Source of the DNA: Candidatus Gastranaerophilales bacterium
GTDB taxonomy: Bacteria; Cyanobacteriota; Vampirovibrionia; Gastranaerophilales; Gastranaerophilaceae
Direction of reading: 5' to 3'
Assembly (NCBI GenBank): GCA_910587375.1
Contig: CAJULR010000011.1
Coordinates: 1-42,829 of the forward strand
Length of the DNA stretch: 42,829 nt
In this document: in pieces, positions 1 through 8,955 of the stretch
Numbering within the stretch: the stretch's first letter is position 1
Layout of the letters: every line of letters begins with the position of its first letter
Position numbers and translations under genes: made by a program
Notes under the pieces: model-generated
The model's database searches: none
Told to the model about the DNA's origin: nothing
The model's input: only the letters and a program-made list of their open reading frames with translations

Positions 1-21
1 TACACGACGCTCTTCCGATCT
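1..21. other. Illumina adapter remnant
   Basis: The first 21 bases end in ACACGACGCTCTTCCGATCT, which is the 3' part of the Illumina TruSeq universal (read 1) adapter. It is not genomic. Native sequence starts at about base 22, inside a dispersed repeat, which explains why assembly stopped here. Confidence 0.95.
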
Positions 22-24
22 TTA

Positions 25-63
25 CTGGATTGCTTCGTCGCTGTCGCTTCCCTCGCAATGACG
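25..63 (-). repeat. dispersed repeat, copy 1
   Basis: A 39-base copy of a repeat reading CTGGATTGCTTCG ... CTCGCAATGACG on the plus strand. It is the reverse complement of the copy at 8165-8205 apart from a few bases in the middle. The same family occurs at 42339-42379 and 42435-42475. Its position directly after adapter sequence fits a repeat-induced contig break. Confidence 0.8.
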
Positions 64-150
64 GGCGTTCAATCTTTAAATTCCATGTAAAACCAAATAT
101 TTTATAATACATTCCACCCAAAATAAAAAACCCTGCGCGGGTAAATTTTG

Positions 151-315
151 TTACCCTGCCATATCAGCAAGGTGGGTGAGCGCCTCGATAAATCCGTTTC
201 CTTTAAAAAGCTTGCGGCAGGCCGCCCAAAGCTCAAGGTATACTTCAATTATCTTTTTTAAAAGAGCTTGCTCTCCCTTTTTGTAAAACTGTAGGAACAA
301 AATTACAACCCGCAC
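151..315 (-). CDS. possible small hypothetical protein (54 aa)
   Basis: This short minus-strand frame starts at GTG and would encode 54 residues with a mixed amphipathic, helix-like composition (for example EQALLKKIIEVYLELWAACR) and normal-looking codons. No Shine-Dalgarno sequence precedes the GTG, so the true start, or even its expression, is uncertain. Just after the stop, the minus strand has a GGGTAA/TTACCC hairpin and then a T-rich run, which may be a terminator. I do not recognise the family. It could be the remnant of a larger gene. Confidence 0.3.
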   Translation of the reverse strand: MRVVILFLQFYKKGEQALLKKIIEVYLELWAACRKLFKGNGFIEALTHLADMAG

Positions 316-425
316 AGAGCAATTTTATTTTAACATATTATCTTCCCTTTGTGCACTATCAAAAAGGATAGTAAATAAATTAAATTCCAAATCAAAACAG
401 TTAAAAAGGCCAAACAGTCTAAATT

Positions 426-653
426 TTATGATGAAATATTATTTATTTCAAAAAAGGTGATAAGCTTTATCAGGCAAAGCGTCAAGGCATATATTACCTT
501 TAAAAATAAATTTTTCGTCCTTTTTCTGTAAAAAAACAGCTTGTTTTGAATCTCAAGAAGCTCCACATGGCGTGTTGAAAGCTTATCAAGGTTTATATTT
601 TTAAGACCTGAATGTTCATACAGGAGAGAAGACCCTGTCTGTGTTGTTGACAT
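426..653 (-). CDS. small hypothetical protein (75 aa)
   Basis: This is an unrecognised 75-residue protein. The ATG has a good ribosome site, GAGGAA about 8 bases upstream, so translation is plausible. The first 45 residues are polar (with a segment like KLSTRHVELLEIQNKL). The region from about residue 48 to 70 is hydrophobic (LKVIYALTLCLIKLITFF) and could be a single C-terminal membrane segment, which would make it a tail-anchored protein. A perfect palindrome at 718-739 lies upstream and may be its operator. No function is proposed. Confidence 0.5.
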   Translation of the reverse strand: MSTTQTGSSLLYEHSGLKNINLDKLSTRHVELLEIQNKLFFYRKRTKNLFLKVIYALTLCLIKLITFFEINNISS

Positions 654-977
654 AACTGCATATTCCTCGCGTTTTAAAGTTGACTATTATGTAGCATATA
701 CTAAAATTTTTATTTGAATATTACCTGATTGGGTAATATAAAAACCGTCATTATTTTAATTTGCCAAAATAATTATAAAGAACACATTAAGATTTTCCCT
801 TTTTACTTGAAAAATTCCTTTGTTTTTATTATTATTACGCACGTAACAGTTAGAGCCTAAGCCATCACAAAGGCAAAAGCTTGACAAAACAACCGTTCTG
901 TTGGGGGCAATTTTTTATATTCAGGCGGTTTATAGTAATTGCCGTAGCATATACACTTTTAATTAACAAGGAATTAG
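654..977. other. intergenic region, 324 bp
   Basis: AT-rich spacer between two divergent genes. It holds the palindrome at 718-739. The string GTAGCATATAC occurs twice (near 691 and 943) and may contain a -10-like TATAC core. A good ribosome site, AAGGA, precedes the ATG at 978. I see no gene or RNA in it. Confidence 0.5.
718..739. promoter_or_regulatory. perfect palindrome, operator candidate
   Basis: An 8-6-8 inverted repeat: ATATTACC, spacer TGATTG, GGTAATAT. It lies 65-86 bases upstream of the minus-strand small gene starting at 653. Symmetry of this size suits a dimeric regulator. There is no T-run, so it does not look like a terminator. The regulator is unknown. Confidence 0.4.
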
Positions 978-2849
978 ATGACACCATTATCAATTGAAAA
1001 AATAGGATTAGATAATACTTTCGGACAAAAAAATGCTAAGAAAAACATTTCAAAAAACACAGCAGGAAATGTAAATTTTGGCGCAAAAAACCATGCCAAC
1101 AATTCTGCCCCTAATTCCGCCCCCGCTTTCACAGGGGCAATGGACAGTGCCGTTACCGTCTTAAAGGCCTTAAACGAACAGCCCATGTTAAGTGTTGCCG
1201 TAACGGATACTGTTGCAACAAACATCCCAAGAACCGCAGTAGATTTTAGAGCAACAGGCCCCGCAGGCGGCTTTGAAACCCTAAGGCGTGAATTTTCAGG
1301 CCTTGCCGTAAATTGCCTTATGCCAAGCTTTTTTGTCCTTGGCGCCGCAAAATTAATCAACGGCATTTTTATGAAGGATTTTAAAGGCGTTGATATGTCA
1401 GGTTCTTGGGCAAACTCTGAAACCATTGACACCCTAAAAGGCTTCTATCAAAACGCCCTCAAGGAAAATGCTCCAACCACGCAAGATGAGGCTAAAAGCT
1501 TTGTAAAACAAACCCTTGAAAGCCTTGAAGGCCTGAAAGGCAAAGAATGGGTAAGTTATGCAGATAAACTTTCAGGGGCCGAAGGCCAAAAAGCCGTAGA
1601 TATTCTGGCAAAAGCCATTTCAAACCCCGGAAATAAAAAAGAAACAAAAACTGCTCTAAAACAGGCAATAAAGCTCATTTCAGAACAAACAGAAGCCGTT
1701 GAAACCCTAAGGTTTAAAGACGCAGGTAAAAATTTCGGCTCAAACCTTTCAGATTTGCTGCGCGATCAAATAGACTTAGGCAGAAAATTTGGCACATCCG
1801 CCGTTCGAAACAATTTAGACAGCTTTGCCTCTGCTGCAAAGAAAATGGTCAACACAAAGAGCATTATGGGCCTTGCTGTTGTAATTCCGCTTGCAATGTC
1901 TATGCAGCATATAAACAGAGCCCTCACACGCCACAAATACAAAAAAACAGGTGCGCCAATTTATAAAGATTTTGAAAAAGAAGACCGCGTATTAACGCCT
2001 GAAGAAGAAAAAAGGCTTAATAGAAATAAGCCCATCTGCGCTGCAATGATGGTAGGCCTTGCGCTTTTATCAATGATGAAAAAGCCTTCCTTAGAAATGT
2101 TCCAGTTTAAGGGCATGTTCCCAACAGTAGACCAATGCCGCTGGATTGCAACTGCAACGTTTGCTTCAAGAATGCTCTCTTCAGAAGACCCGAACGAACT
2201 TCGGGAAAGCACCGTGCGCGATTTAGCGTCATTCTCCGGCCTTTATTTCCTTGGAGATTACGCCGCAAAGGCTGCTGCCACCTTCTTTGAAAAAACAAAG
2301 GGCACAAAACTTCTAAACCACGTAAAAGAATTGCCTGAAAATGCTTCAATGTTCAAAAAAATCGGTAACTGGGTTAAAAACGTTAAGGTTAAATCCTTTG
2401 ATGAGGTTGGAAAGAGCGCATTTTCAACAAAATACAGGGGCGCATGTGAACTTGCAAGCCTTGGCTTCTCAATTTTGACCCTCGGGGTGATTTTACCTAT
2501 GTACAATAAACGCGTCACTGCAAGAAAAGAGGCTGAACGTAAGGCCAATATGCAAAAAGAGCAAGATAAAATTCAGCGCATGATGATGTCAAAAAATATT
2601 AAAAATTCTTCAATAACAGCGCAAAATATGATTATGCACCCGATGAAAGACACAACAATCGGAATGAACCAAAACGTAAGCATTTTAAACGGCACAAAGG
2701 TAAAAGATTTAAAAGTTACGTCATTCAACGTTCGCCCAGGCGAAACCCAAGGCACATACGACTTTGAGATGAGCGGAAAATTTGAAGACTGGGAAGAATA
2801 TTCAAAAGACACTCCCTTTAAAAACGTTGCAACAGAATGTTTTAAGTAG
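978..2849 (+). CDS. F-x-G motif membrane protein (623 aa), unknown function
   Basis: This large protein is not in a family I can name. The start is supported by AAGGA six bases before the ATG. The N-terminus (about 1-55) is Asn/Lys/Ala-rich and carries two copies of a short motif, NFG at 33-35 and FTG at 51-53. The same kind of motif appears early in three other proteins of this window. Hydrophobic stretches that could be membrane helices lie near residues 108-131, 295-312, 352-368 and 488-510. Between them are charged helical regions. The last 90 residues contain a basic coiled stretch and a beta-rich tail. It stands alone, with its own promoter region. I infer an envelope-associated, lineage-specific protein. 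Confidence 0.75.
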   Translation: MTPLSIEKIGLDNTFGQKNAKKNISKNTAGNVNFGAKNHANNSAPNSAPAFTGAMDSAVTVLKALNEQPMLSVAVTDTVATNIPRTAVDFRATGPAGGFETLRREFSGLAVNCLMPSFFVLGAAKLINGIFMKDFKGVDMSGSWANSETIDTLKGFYQNALKENAPTTQDEAKSFVKQTLESLEGLKGKEWVSYADKLSGAEGQKAVDILAKAISNPGNKKETKTALKQAIKLISEQTEAVETLRFKDAGKNFGSNLSDLLRDQIDLGRKFGTSAVRNNLDSFASAAKKMVNTKSIMGLAVVIPLAMSMQHINRALTRHKYKKTGAPIYKDFEKEDRVLTPEEEKRLNRNKPICAAMMVGLALLSMMKKPSLEMFQFKGMFPTVDQCRWIATATFASRMLSSEDPNELRESTVRDLASFSGLYFLGDYAAKAAATFFEKTKGTKLLNHVKELPENASMFKKIGNWVKNVKVKSFDEVGKSAFSTKYRGACELASLGFSILTLGVILPMYNKRVTARKEAERKANMQKEQDKIQRMMMSKNIKNSSITAQNMIMHPMKDTTIGMNQNVSILNGTKVKDLKVTSFNVRPGETQGTYDFEMSGKFEDWEEYSKDTPFKNVATECFK

Positions 2850-2918
2850 CATCTTGTTATAAACCGGCTGCCTTTGGCCCATCTTCCCTTGGCTTTAATC
2901 TATTGCCGCATTAAAATT

Positions 2919-4433
2919 TTAATCTTCAAGTTTCAGCTTAAAAAGCCTTGCCCACTTGGACAAAGTAATTTCGTAACAAATTTTATTTCCTTTTATCAGG
3001 GCTAAAATTTCCTTATCAAGAAGCCTTAGATCTTCTTCCATATTAAATGACAAATAAACCCAAGCAAAATCTTTCCCGCCGCGCCCAGCAAGTTTCTTGA
3101 CTTCAAAATTCCTGTCTTCATACCCTGCTTTAAAATTCAGAAGGGAAGAGTAATATCTAAACGAAGCAATTGAAGTTTCAGGAAGAATTATAACATCCCT
3201 TTCTTTGTCAAAATTTTCCTTTAAAAATAAGACTAGTTCCCTATTTCCGCTTGTTCCAAGCAATATATCCGCCCTGTTTTTACAAAATATTTTCGCCTGA
3301 AATAATAATGTGGCAGCCGTTATACCCAAAATCAAAGCGGATGACACAAGAATTTTCAACCTTTTATTTGGAATATCAAAATCAAAACAGATGGCAATAA
3401 AAATAAATACAAAAGGCAAAAGAAAAAGAATTATTCTTGCAACAAAAGGATACAGATGCAAAATGCTTGCAAAAAGCGCACCCAAAAGGGAGAGAGCAAA
3501 TATTTTAGATATCTTTGAACCTCGTTTTAAAAATATAAAAAAGCCAAATAAGGCAAATGGCGCAAAAACCGCCATATACTTACACCCCAGAGTGAAAAAA
3601 TAATAATTTTGAAGCAAAATCTCTTTCATTTTTGAAAAAGAAATAAACCCCGGAAGAACATTTTCCCAGTAATTATTCATAACAAGGCTCAAATCCTTTG
3701 ACATACTGAATTTATAAGCCAAAACAAAAACAAGCGGAATAAAAGAAATAGAAATTATTTTAAATATTTTAGAATAATTTTTTATGCCATCTTGTTTTAA
3801 AGAGAGGATGATATTATACAAAACAAAGCCAAAAAGCAGAAATACAACGGGCTGAGACACAAAAAACAAAAGAGTGAAAACTGTTGAATATTTTAAAATA
3901 GCTTTAATATCAAACCTTTCTGCACCCTCGTTTACACCCTCCTTGTTTCTTGCAAAATCCCCCGAAAGCCACATTAAAAGCAGCATAAACACTAAAACAT
4001 CAATGCCGTACTGCTTAAATTCGCTTGCAAAACGTGCCATAACAGCGTTTGTTGCAAACAAAAAATTTGCAAACAAAATAGAAACCCTTGTTTTCAGAAC
4101 AGTTTTAGAGAGTTTATAAAACACAAAAAATGACGCTATGCCCGAAAGAAACGGAACCAGGCGAAGCGAAAACTCGTTTATACCAAAGATTGAAACCATA
4201 ATTTTTGTACATAAAAGAAACAGGGGCGGCGCTATCTGGTGATATTGAAGCGGTTTAAAAACCCAGAAAAAACCTGAATTTTCCGTAAAATTTGCAGCAA
4301 GAGAAATCTCATCAAACCAAAGTTCGCGCGCAAAGAGCACTTCAAGTCTACAAGCAATTCCGACAGAAAAAATTAGGCAAATAAGGGCAAAATACCAATA
4401 TTTCTTTGCCGCATTTAAAATCTTTAAAACCAC
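2919..4433 (-). CDS. GT-C fold glycosyltransferase, ArnT/PMT-like (GT39-type)
   Basis: This is a polytopic membrane protein of 504 residues with about ten to twelve hydrophobic helices. After the first helix (about 14-28) comes the loop ELWFDEISLAANF, with D41-E42. The second conserved stretch, QYHQIAPPLFLL (about 63-74), follows. This D-E then H-x-x-x-PP-L arrangement is typical of ArnT and dolichyl-phosphate-mannose mannosyltransferase relatives, which move a sugar from a polyprenyl-phosphate carrier at the outer face of the inner membrane. The soluble tail (about 390-504) is short. The acceptor is unknown; LPS or a protein glycan is possible. It ends 20 bases before the annotated gene starts in atpC's upstream direction, so it may share that transcript's neighbourhood, but the atp genes are transcribed toward it from the other side. 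Confidence 0.75.
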   Translation of the reverse strand: MVLKILNAAKKYWYFALICLIFSVGIACRLEVLFARELWFDEISLAANFTENSGFFWVFKPLQYHQIAPPLFLLCTKIMVSIFGINEFSLRLVPFLSGIASFFVFYKLSKTVLKTRVSILFANFLFATNAVMARFASEFKQYGIDVLVFMLLLMWLSGDFARNKEGVNEGAERFDIKAILKYSTVFTLLFFVSQPVVFLLFGFVLYNIILSLKQDGIKNYSKIFKIISISFIPLVFVLAYKFSMSKDLSLVMNNYWENVLPGFISFSKMKEILLQNYYFFTLGCKYMAVFAPFALFGFFIFLKRGSKISKIFALSLLGALFASILHLYPFVARIILFLLPFVFIFIAICFDFDIPNKRLKILVSSALILGITAATLLFQAKIFCKNRADILLGTSGNRELVLFLKENFDKERDVIILPETSIASFRYYSSLLNFKAGYEDRNFEVKKLAGRGGKDFAWVYLSFNMEEDLRLLDKEILALIKGNKICYEITLSKWARLFKLKLED

Positions 4434-4453
4434 GCTCTGTGCACCCTTTTTGG

Positions 4454-4864
4454 CTATCTTCCCATTCTTGCGGCGCTCATGCGGGCAATGGCTTTTGCAA
4501 GGGCAAATTGCGCCCTTAAAATTTCCGTTTTTTCGCTGTGGGCTGCAAGTTTTGCTTTGGCGCGCTCATAGGCTTCTTTTGCGCGCGCTTCGTCAATATC
4601 TGTGCCCAATTCTGCTAAATCTGTCAAAATTACAGCGGTGTTATCTTTAAATTGTAAAATTCCGCCCATTGTCGTAATAAAAACAGGCTCCCCGCCAACA
4701 ATTGCCTTGGTTACGCCTACTTTTAGCGCCGTAATTAAATCTGTGTGGTTTGGCAAAATTCCTATGGCGCCATCTTCCGCAACTGTATAAAAAGCGTCCG
4801 TATCGCCCTCAAAAACAACTTTTTGCTGTGTAATTATTTTTAAATTTATCTTCTCTTTTGCCAA
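4454..4864 (-). CDS. atpC: F1-ATP synthase epsilon subunit
   Basis: The protein contains the epsilon beta-sandwich (INLKIITQQ ... EDGAIGILPNHTDLITAL ... GGILQFKDNTAVILTD) followed by a two-helix hairpin (DEARAKEAYERAKAKL ... LAKAIARM). It couples rotation of the c-ring to the F1 head and can inhibit hydrolysis. An open frame extends to a TTG at 4912 (152 aa). I prefer the TTG at 4864 because it gives 136 residues, the usual epsilon length, begins directly at the conserved KINLK strand and has GGCGGGA upstream. No ATG is available. It lies downstream of atpD in the same operon. Confidence 0.93.
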   Translation of the reverse strand: MAKEKINLKIITQQKVVFEGDTDAFYTVAEDGAIGILPNHTDLITALKVGVTKAIVGGEPVFITTMGGILQFKDNTAVILTDLAELGTDIDEARAKEAYERAKAKLAAHSEKTEILRAQFALAKAIARMSAARMGR

Positions 4865-4954
4865 AATCTTTGTCCCGCCTTTAAATTCTGCAATTTTAAG
4901 CGCCCGCACCAAGAAACATTTCTTAAGAAACGCATGTTAAGAAATGTAAACTCC

Positions 4955-6382
4955 TTAACATGCGCATTCTTTTGCTTTTTCAAGCACATCTTCAATTGTG
5001 CCCGTCATATAAAATGCCTGCTCCGGCACATCGTCATGCTTTCCTTCAATTATTTCCTTAAAACCTTTAATTGAATCTTCAAGTTTTACATACCTGCCCT
5101 TTGTGCCTGAAAACTGCTCTGCAACAAAGAAAGGCTGGGATAAGAATTTCTGAATTTTACGTGCACGGTTCACAGTGAGCTTATCTTCTTCAGAAAGTTC
5201 ATCCATCCCTAAAATTGCAATAATATCCTGCAAATCCTTATATTTCTGTAAAATTTCAAGCACTTTTTTTGCAACGCCGTAGTGCTCTTCCCCTACAATA
5301 TTCGGATCAAGCGCGCGGGAATTAGATTCCAGTGGGTCACATGCCGGATAAAGCCCTAAAGACGCAATATTTCTTGATAATACAGTGCTTGCGTCAAGGT
5401 GGGTAAACGTTGTTGCAGGGGCAGGGTCTGTTAAGTCGTCCGCAGGAACGTATACCGCCTGAACGGAAGTAATTGACCCGTCTTTTGTGGATGTAATTCT
5501 TTCCTGTAATTCACCAACTTCCTGCGCCAAAGTAGGCTGATATCCAACCGCAGAGGGCATTCTGCCCAAAAGCGCAGAAACTTCAGAACCTGCCTGTACA
5601 AATCTGAAAATGTTGTCGATAAATAAAAGAACGTCCTGCTTTGCTGTGTCCCTAAAGTATTCAGCACACGTAAGCGTTGAAAGCCCTACTCTCATACGGG
5701 CTCCAGGCGGTTCATTCATCTGCCCGTAAACAAGAGCTACCTTGTCCAAAACGCCTGATTCTTTCATTTCGTTATAAAGGTCGTTTCCTTCGCGGGTTCT
5801 TTCCCCAACCCCGCCAAACACGGAAACCCCATTGTGCTCTTGCGCGATATTATGAATTAATTCCATAATTAAAACTGTTTTTCCAACGCCTGCGCCCCCA
5901 AAAAGGCCGATTTTTCCGCCCTTTTGATATGGCATTAAAAGGTCAATCGCCTTAATTCCCGTTTCCAAAATTTCAACTTTTGTGTTCTGCTCTGTTAAAT
6001 CAGGTGAAGGCCTGTGGATAGGAAGGCTGTTTTCAGCGTTCACAGGGCCCATATTGTCAACAGGTTCCCCCAAAACGTTTAAAATTCTGCCTAAAATTTC
6101 TTTCCCAACGGGCATTTTAATGGGTTCTGCCGTATTCTTCACTGCCATACCGCGCTTTAAGCCGTCAGTCGAGCTCATAGCAACCGCCCTTACGGTGTTT
6201 TGCCCTAAAAGCTGCTGCACTTCAAGCACGGTTTTTGCGCCGCCTTCGGTTTCAATTTCAAGTGCGTCATATATTTCAGGCAATTTTCCTCCCTGAAATT
6301 CAACGTCAATTACAGGGCCTATAATCCTTGTAATTACCCCAAAATCCTCTCTTTGCGCATTATTTACGGCATTTTCGCTCAT
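4955..6382 (-). CDS. atpD: F1-ATP synthase beta subunit
   Basis: This is the catalytic subunit of F-type ATP synthase, 475 residues, full length. The Walker A motif GGAGVGKT is at about 162-169, GERTREG at about 193-199, the Walker B strand LLFIDNIFRF near 252-261, and DELSEED near 394-400. The N-terminal barrel begins at ITRIIGPVIDVEF. AGGGG precedes the ATG at good spacing. Only beta and epsilon are present. The other F1 and Fo genes are not next to it. A separate beta-epsilon pair is the known cyanobacterial arrangement and fits a Cyanobacteria-related host. Confidence 0.98.
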   Translation of the reverse strand: MSENAVNNAQREDFGVITRIIGPVIDVEFQGGKLPEIYDALEIETEGGAKTVLEVQQLLGQNTVRAVAMSSTDGLKRGMAVKNTAEPIKMPVGKEILGRILNVLGEPVDNMGPVNAENSLPIHRPSPDLTEQNTKVEILETGIKAIDLLMPYQKGGKIGLFGGAGVGKTVLIMELIHNIAQEHNGVSVFGGVGERTREGNDLYNEMKESGVLDKVALVYGQMNEPPGARMRVGLSTLTCAEYFRDTAKQDVLLFIDNIFRFVQAGSEVSALLGRMPSAVGYQPTLAQEVGELQERITSTKDGSITSVQAVYVPADDLTDPAPATTFTHLDASTVLSRNIASLGLYPACDPLESNSRALDPNIVGEEHYGVAKKVLEILQKYKDLQDIIAILGMDELSEEDKLTVNRARKIQKFLSQPFFVAEQFSGTKGRYVKLEDSIKGFKEIIEGKHDDVPEQAFYMTGTIEDVLEKAKECAC

Positions 6383-6483
6383 AAAATAAACCCCTATAAA
6401 AATTCTTTATACGGTTATTATACTAAAAACAAGTTTTTATGCCACAAAAAACGAAAAAACTACACCACAGGGCTAGGCATTTG

Positions 6484-7944
6484 CTAAAAACCACCATCGA
6501 AACCATCAAAACCATCGAAATCGATTATGCCATCCCTTTTTGGCCCAAGCGGCTTTTGAACCTCATCAAGCTCTGTTGCAAAAGGTTTTACGGGCCTTCC
6601 CTTGTTTTCAAAATTAAAATCCAAATCGGTTTTGGCTGAAACATCCATCCGGGAAAGCACAAGAGAGCCGTTTGGGTTGATTAAATTGCTTGCATAATGC
6701 GGCATGAAAGCACACACTTGTTTAAAATCCTTCATTCTTTCTTCCACAAGCTCGATATCGTGGTTAAAAAGACTTTGCGCCCTGCCCCAGGGAAAAAGAT
6801 TTCTTGGCTGAAATTCTTCAAAAAGCCCGTCATAATAGGCCATAAGCCCGTTAAGCTCTTCTTGCGTTTGAACATATTTTTGCTCACCCGATAAATCTTC
6901 CTCAAGCATTTTTTGTATTTCGCCCAAAACACGCGTTATAATTAAATAATAAGCACGGTTATCAAGCCCCGTGTCCGTTTCATCATACGGAATTACTCTT
7001 GCTAAAATGTTTACGGAAAAATCATTTTTTATAAGCGGACTAAAGGTGATAAACGCGTTTGCAAGCCTTTTTGCATATTTTTGCTTCAACTCTTCGGCTT
7101 TTTCAATATCCCCCTGTCTTTCAAACTTTACAGCGTTTGCATACATTCTATTATAAGGATTTATGGAAATATTTATATCATCAAGCTCATCAGGCTTGTG
7201 TTTCAAAACAAAATCCACAAATTTTTCCGCCCGTTTTTGGTGTTTTTCTGATTTTAAACTCCAACCTGATGTATCAAACAAAGGGGTCACTTTTTCAATA
7301 TCATCCCCCAAAAGCCGCATACAATCGACGCAATCATAAACATTGCCATCTTTGTCTTTTAATTCAATTTCCATACAATCAGAATCCAGAAAAAGCCCCA
7401 TCTCTGAATATAACTGAACCTTATTATCCATGCGGCTTTCAAGCTCTTTCACACCGTCAATTAACGCTTTAAAATCTTCATAAGACATATGGTCCAAAGT
7501 TTTATTTGAAAAAGGCATGGCATTAAAGCCGCAATGCACACAACGGTTGTTGCAGCCCCTGTTTAGAAGAATTATGGGCTTGTTTAACATAAAGGCAATT
7601 TCTTTTACGGTAAGCCCGTCAAAAACTTTTATCCCCTTTTGAAAACCGTTAAGCTTATCTGAATCAAACGCCTTAATGCTTATAGGATAAGAAGATTCGT
7701 CCTTGTCTTTAGTTTTTTCTTCAAGATATTTTCTTGCTTTTGCATAATCTTCATCCCCCAGGGGTGTTTTTTGCGAACCTGTGAATGCCAAAATTTTTGG
7801 AGGATAAAAATAATTTTGAAAATCGAAAGAACCTGCGCAAGGCAAGGCATATGCCGTTTTTGCCGGCACATTTTGCTCTGTCTTTTGCATTGGCTGCTTT
7901 GTTAAAACCTGGTTTGCATTGTTTAAAACGGGTAAAATTTTCAT
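6484..7944 (-). CDS. radical SAM domain protein with N-terminal F-x-G motif
   Basis: This 486-residue protein has a CX3CX2C cluster motif at C131, C135 and C138 (RGCNNRCVHCGF), the ligand set for the radical SAM 4Fe-4S cluster. The following region (LYSEMGLFLDSD, DDINISINPYNRMY) fits a partial TIM-barrel. Two Cys in YDCVDCMRLL near 205 may bind metal. The N-terminal 55 residues are not part of the radical SAM core and contain AFTG at 53-56, the motif shared with other lineage proteins here. The C-terminus ends in a repeated DGFDGFDGGF tail. The substrate is unknown. No peptide precursor gene is visible next to it. The gene is monocistronic. Confidence 0.8.
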   Translation of the reverse strand: MKILPVLNNANQVLTKQPMQKTEQNVPAKTAYALPCAGSFDFQNYFYPPKILAFTGSQKTPLGDEDYAKARKYLEEKTKDKDESSYPISIKAFDSDKLNGFQKGIKVFDGLTVKEIAFMLNKPIILLNRGCNNRCVHCGFNAMPFSNKTLDHMSYEDFKALIDGVKELESRMDNKVQLYSEMGLFLDSDCMEIELKDKDGNVYDCVDCMRLLGDDIEKVTPLFDTSGWSLKSEKHQKRAEKFVDFVLKHKPDELDDINISINPYNRMYANAVKFERQGDIEKAEELKQKYAKRLANAFITFSPLIKNDFSVNILARVIPYDETDTGLDNRAYYLIITRVLGEIQKMLEEDLSGEQKYVQTQEELNGLMAYYDGLFEEFQPRNLFPWGRAQSLFNHDIELVEERMKDFKQVCAFMPHYASNLINPNGSLVLSRMDVSAKTDLDFNFENKGRPVKPFATELDEVQKPLGPKRDGIIDFDGFDGFDGGF

Positions 7945-8164
7945 GGGCCATTCCCTCTTTTGGTAAAGATATAAAACAGATAAAGAAAAATACTTGCCAC
8001 ATTTTCTAAAGGTGGGGTAATATGAATTTTATAACACCCTAAGAGTGTCAAGGCTTACGGGTTTTGGCAGAATGAGATTCAAATCGTCAGATGGGGTCAT
8101 ATTAATATCATAATTGATATGATTTTGTGCTTTGATTGATTTATGTATCACTGTTTGAACAAGC
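7945..8164. other. non-coding spacer before the cassette array
   Basis: No gene is seen here. It contains a small palindrome around ATATCATAATTGATAT (near 8107-8122), and its composition is similar to the surrounding genome. The GC-rich cassette region begins after the dispersed repeat at 8165. Confidence 0.4.
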
Positions 8165-8205
8165 CGTCATTGCGAGGTAAAGCGACAGCGGCCGAAGCAA
8201 TCCAG
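8165..8205 (+). repeat. dispersed repeat, copy 2
   Basis: A 41-base copy, CGTCATTGCGAGG ... GAAGCAATCCAG. It sits 116 bases before the first cassette. It is in the opposite orientation to the copy at 25-63 and close in sequence to the copy inside the prepilin leader at 42339-42379. Confidence 0.85.
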
Positions 8206-8321
8206 AAAGATATTTCAATTAAAAGTTACCGTTCAATATGGTTTATACTATTGAATCAAATCACCCGTTTTACTTTAGACACAGCGCAAAATTGCTGCCG
8301 CACATTGAAAATGCGAACACA

Positions 8322-8541
8322 CTCTGCGACGTCAATTCAGGTTACGGCGCCTTGCAGTGCTCAAATAAGAGCGGCGGCTGCCCGGGCGGAAGCGATAGCG
8401 ACTGTCGTCCATATAACATTTGGGCGGGCACAGATTGCAGCGGTTCCAAATGCAATGTTAGCTGGATAGAATCAGGTGTATTCAAAAGCACCACTATTAA
8501 TACGGCTATAGGCAGCGGTGTGCGCTGTGTCCTGGATTTGA
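8322..8541 (+). repeat. cassette module 1 (220 bp)
   Basis: It starts at CTCTGCGAC, passes GGCTGCCCGGG at 8376-8386 and ends with TGCGCTGTGTCCTGGATTTG plus A. The ends are the same as in modules 2 and 4, while the 130 bases between the GCCCGGG box and the end box are divergent. It encodes a Cys-rich segment of about 73 residues. Confidence 0.85.
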
Positions 8542-8555
8542 TTCCTGCAGACCAG

Positions 8556-8775
8556 CTCTGCGACAGGTATTCAGGCTACGGCGCCTTGCAGTGCCAGAAA
8601 CTGAGCGGCGGCTGCCCGGGCTCCAGCAGTAATGGCTATGGTAGTGGCAACTGCTGGGCTTATTGCTTTTGGTCAAGCGTTTCAGGCACCTTTTATTGCC
8701 TCAATAGTGGTGCTTTCAACCCAATTAGCGACACAGCACTTGGTGCCACTTCTGTGCGCTGTGTCCTGGATTTGA
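8556..8775 (+). repeat. cassette module 2 (220 bp)
   Basis: It has exactly the same length as module 1 and the same start box, central box (8610-8620) and end box. It stays in frame with module 1 (78 codons apart). The central variable part differs (SSSNGYGSGNCWAYCFWSSV in protein). Confidence 0.85.
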
Positions 8776-8955
8776 AAATCCAATACAGACGAGGCTGCCC
8801 GGGTGCCGAGAATAACAACTGCAACCCGTACCGCGTATGGGGCACGGCAACTGCTGGCGGACACTATAGAGGGAATCTAAATAGCGGCAGTTTTGATACA
8901 GGCGTGCCGAATAGCGCTCTCTATGCTAACGGTGTGCGCTGTGTCCTGGATTTGA
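8776..8955 (+). repeat. cassette module 3, 5'-deleted
   Basis: It begins with a KIQ-encoding stretch also found before module 4. It then jumps directly to the central GGCTGCCCGGG box at 8793-8803, so the LCD...GYGALQC part is missing. The 3' end box at 8935-8955 is intact. This looks like an internal deletion in a copied unit. Confidence 0.8.

Noticed and set aside
974..1432. Minus-strand ORF of 152 aa
   Set aside because: It is entirely inside the strong plus-strand gene at 978-2849, which has a ribosome site and a lineage motif.
8143..8469. Alternative reading frames over the cassette block (also 9001-9240 plus and 8682-8864 minus)
   Set aside because: Only the LCD...VRCVLDL frame keeps the same protein pattern in all modules. 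The other frames are by-products of the GC-rich repeats.
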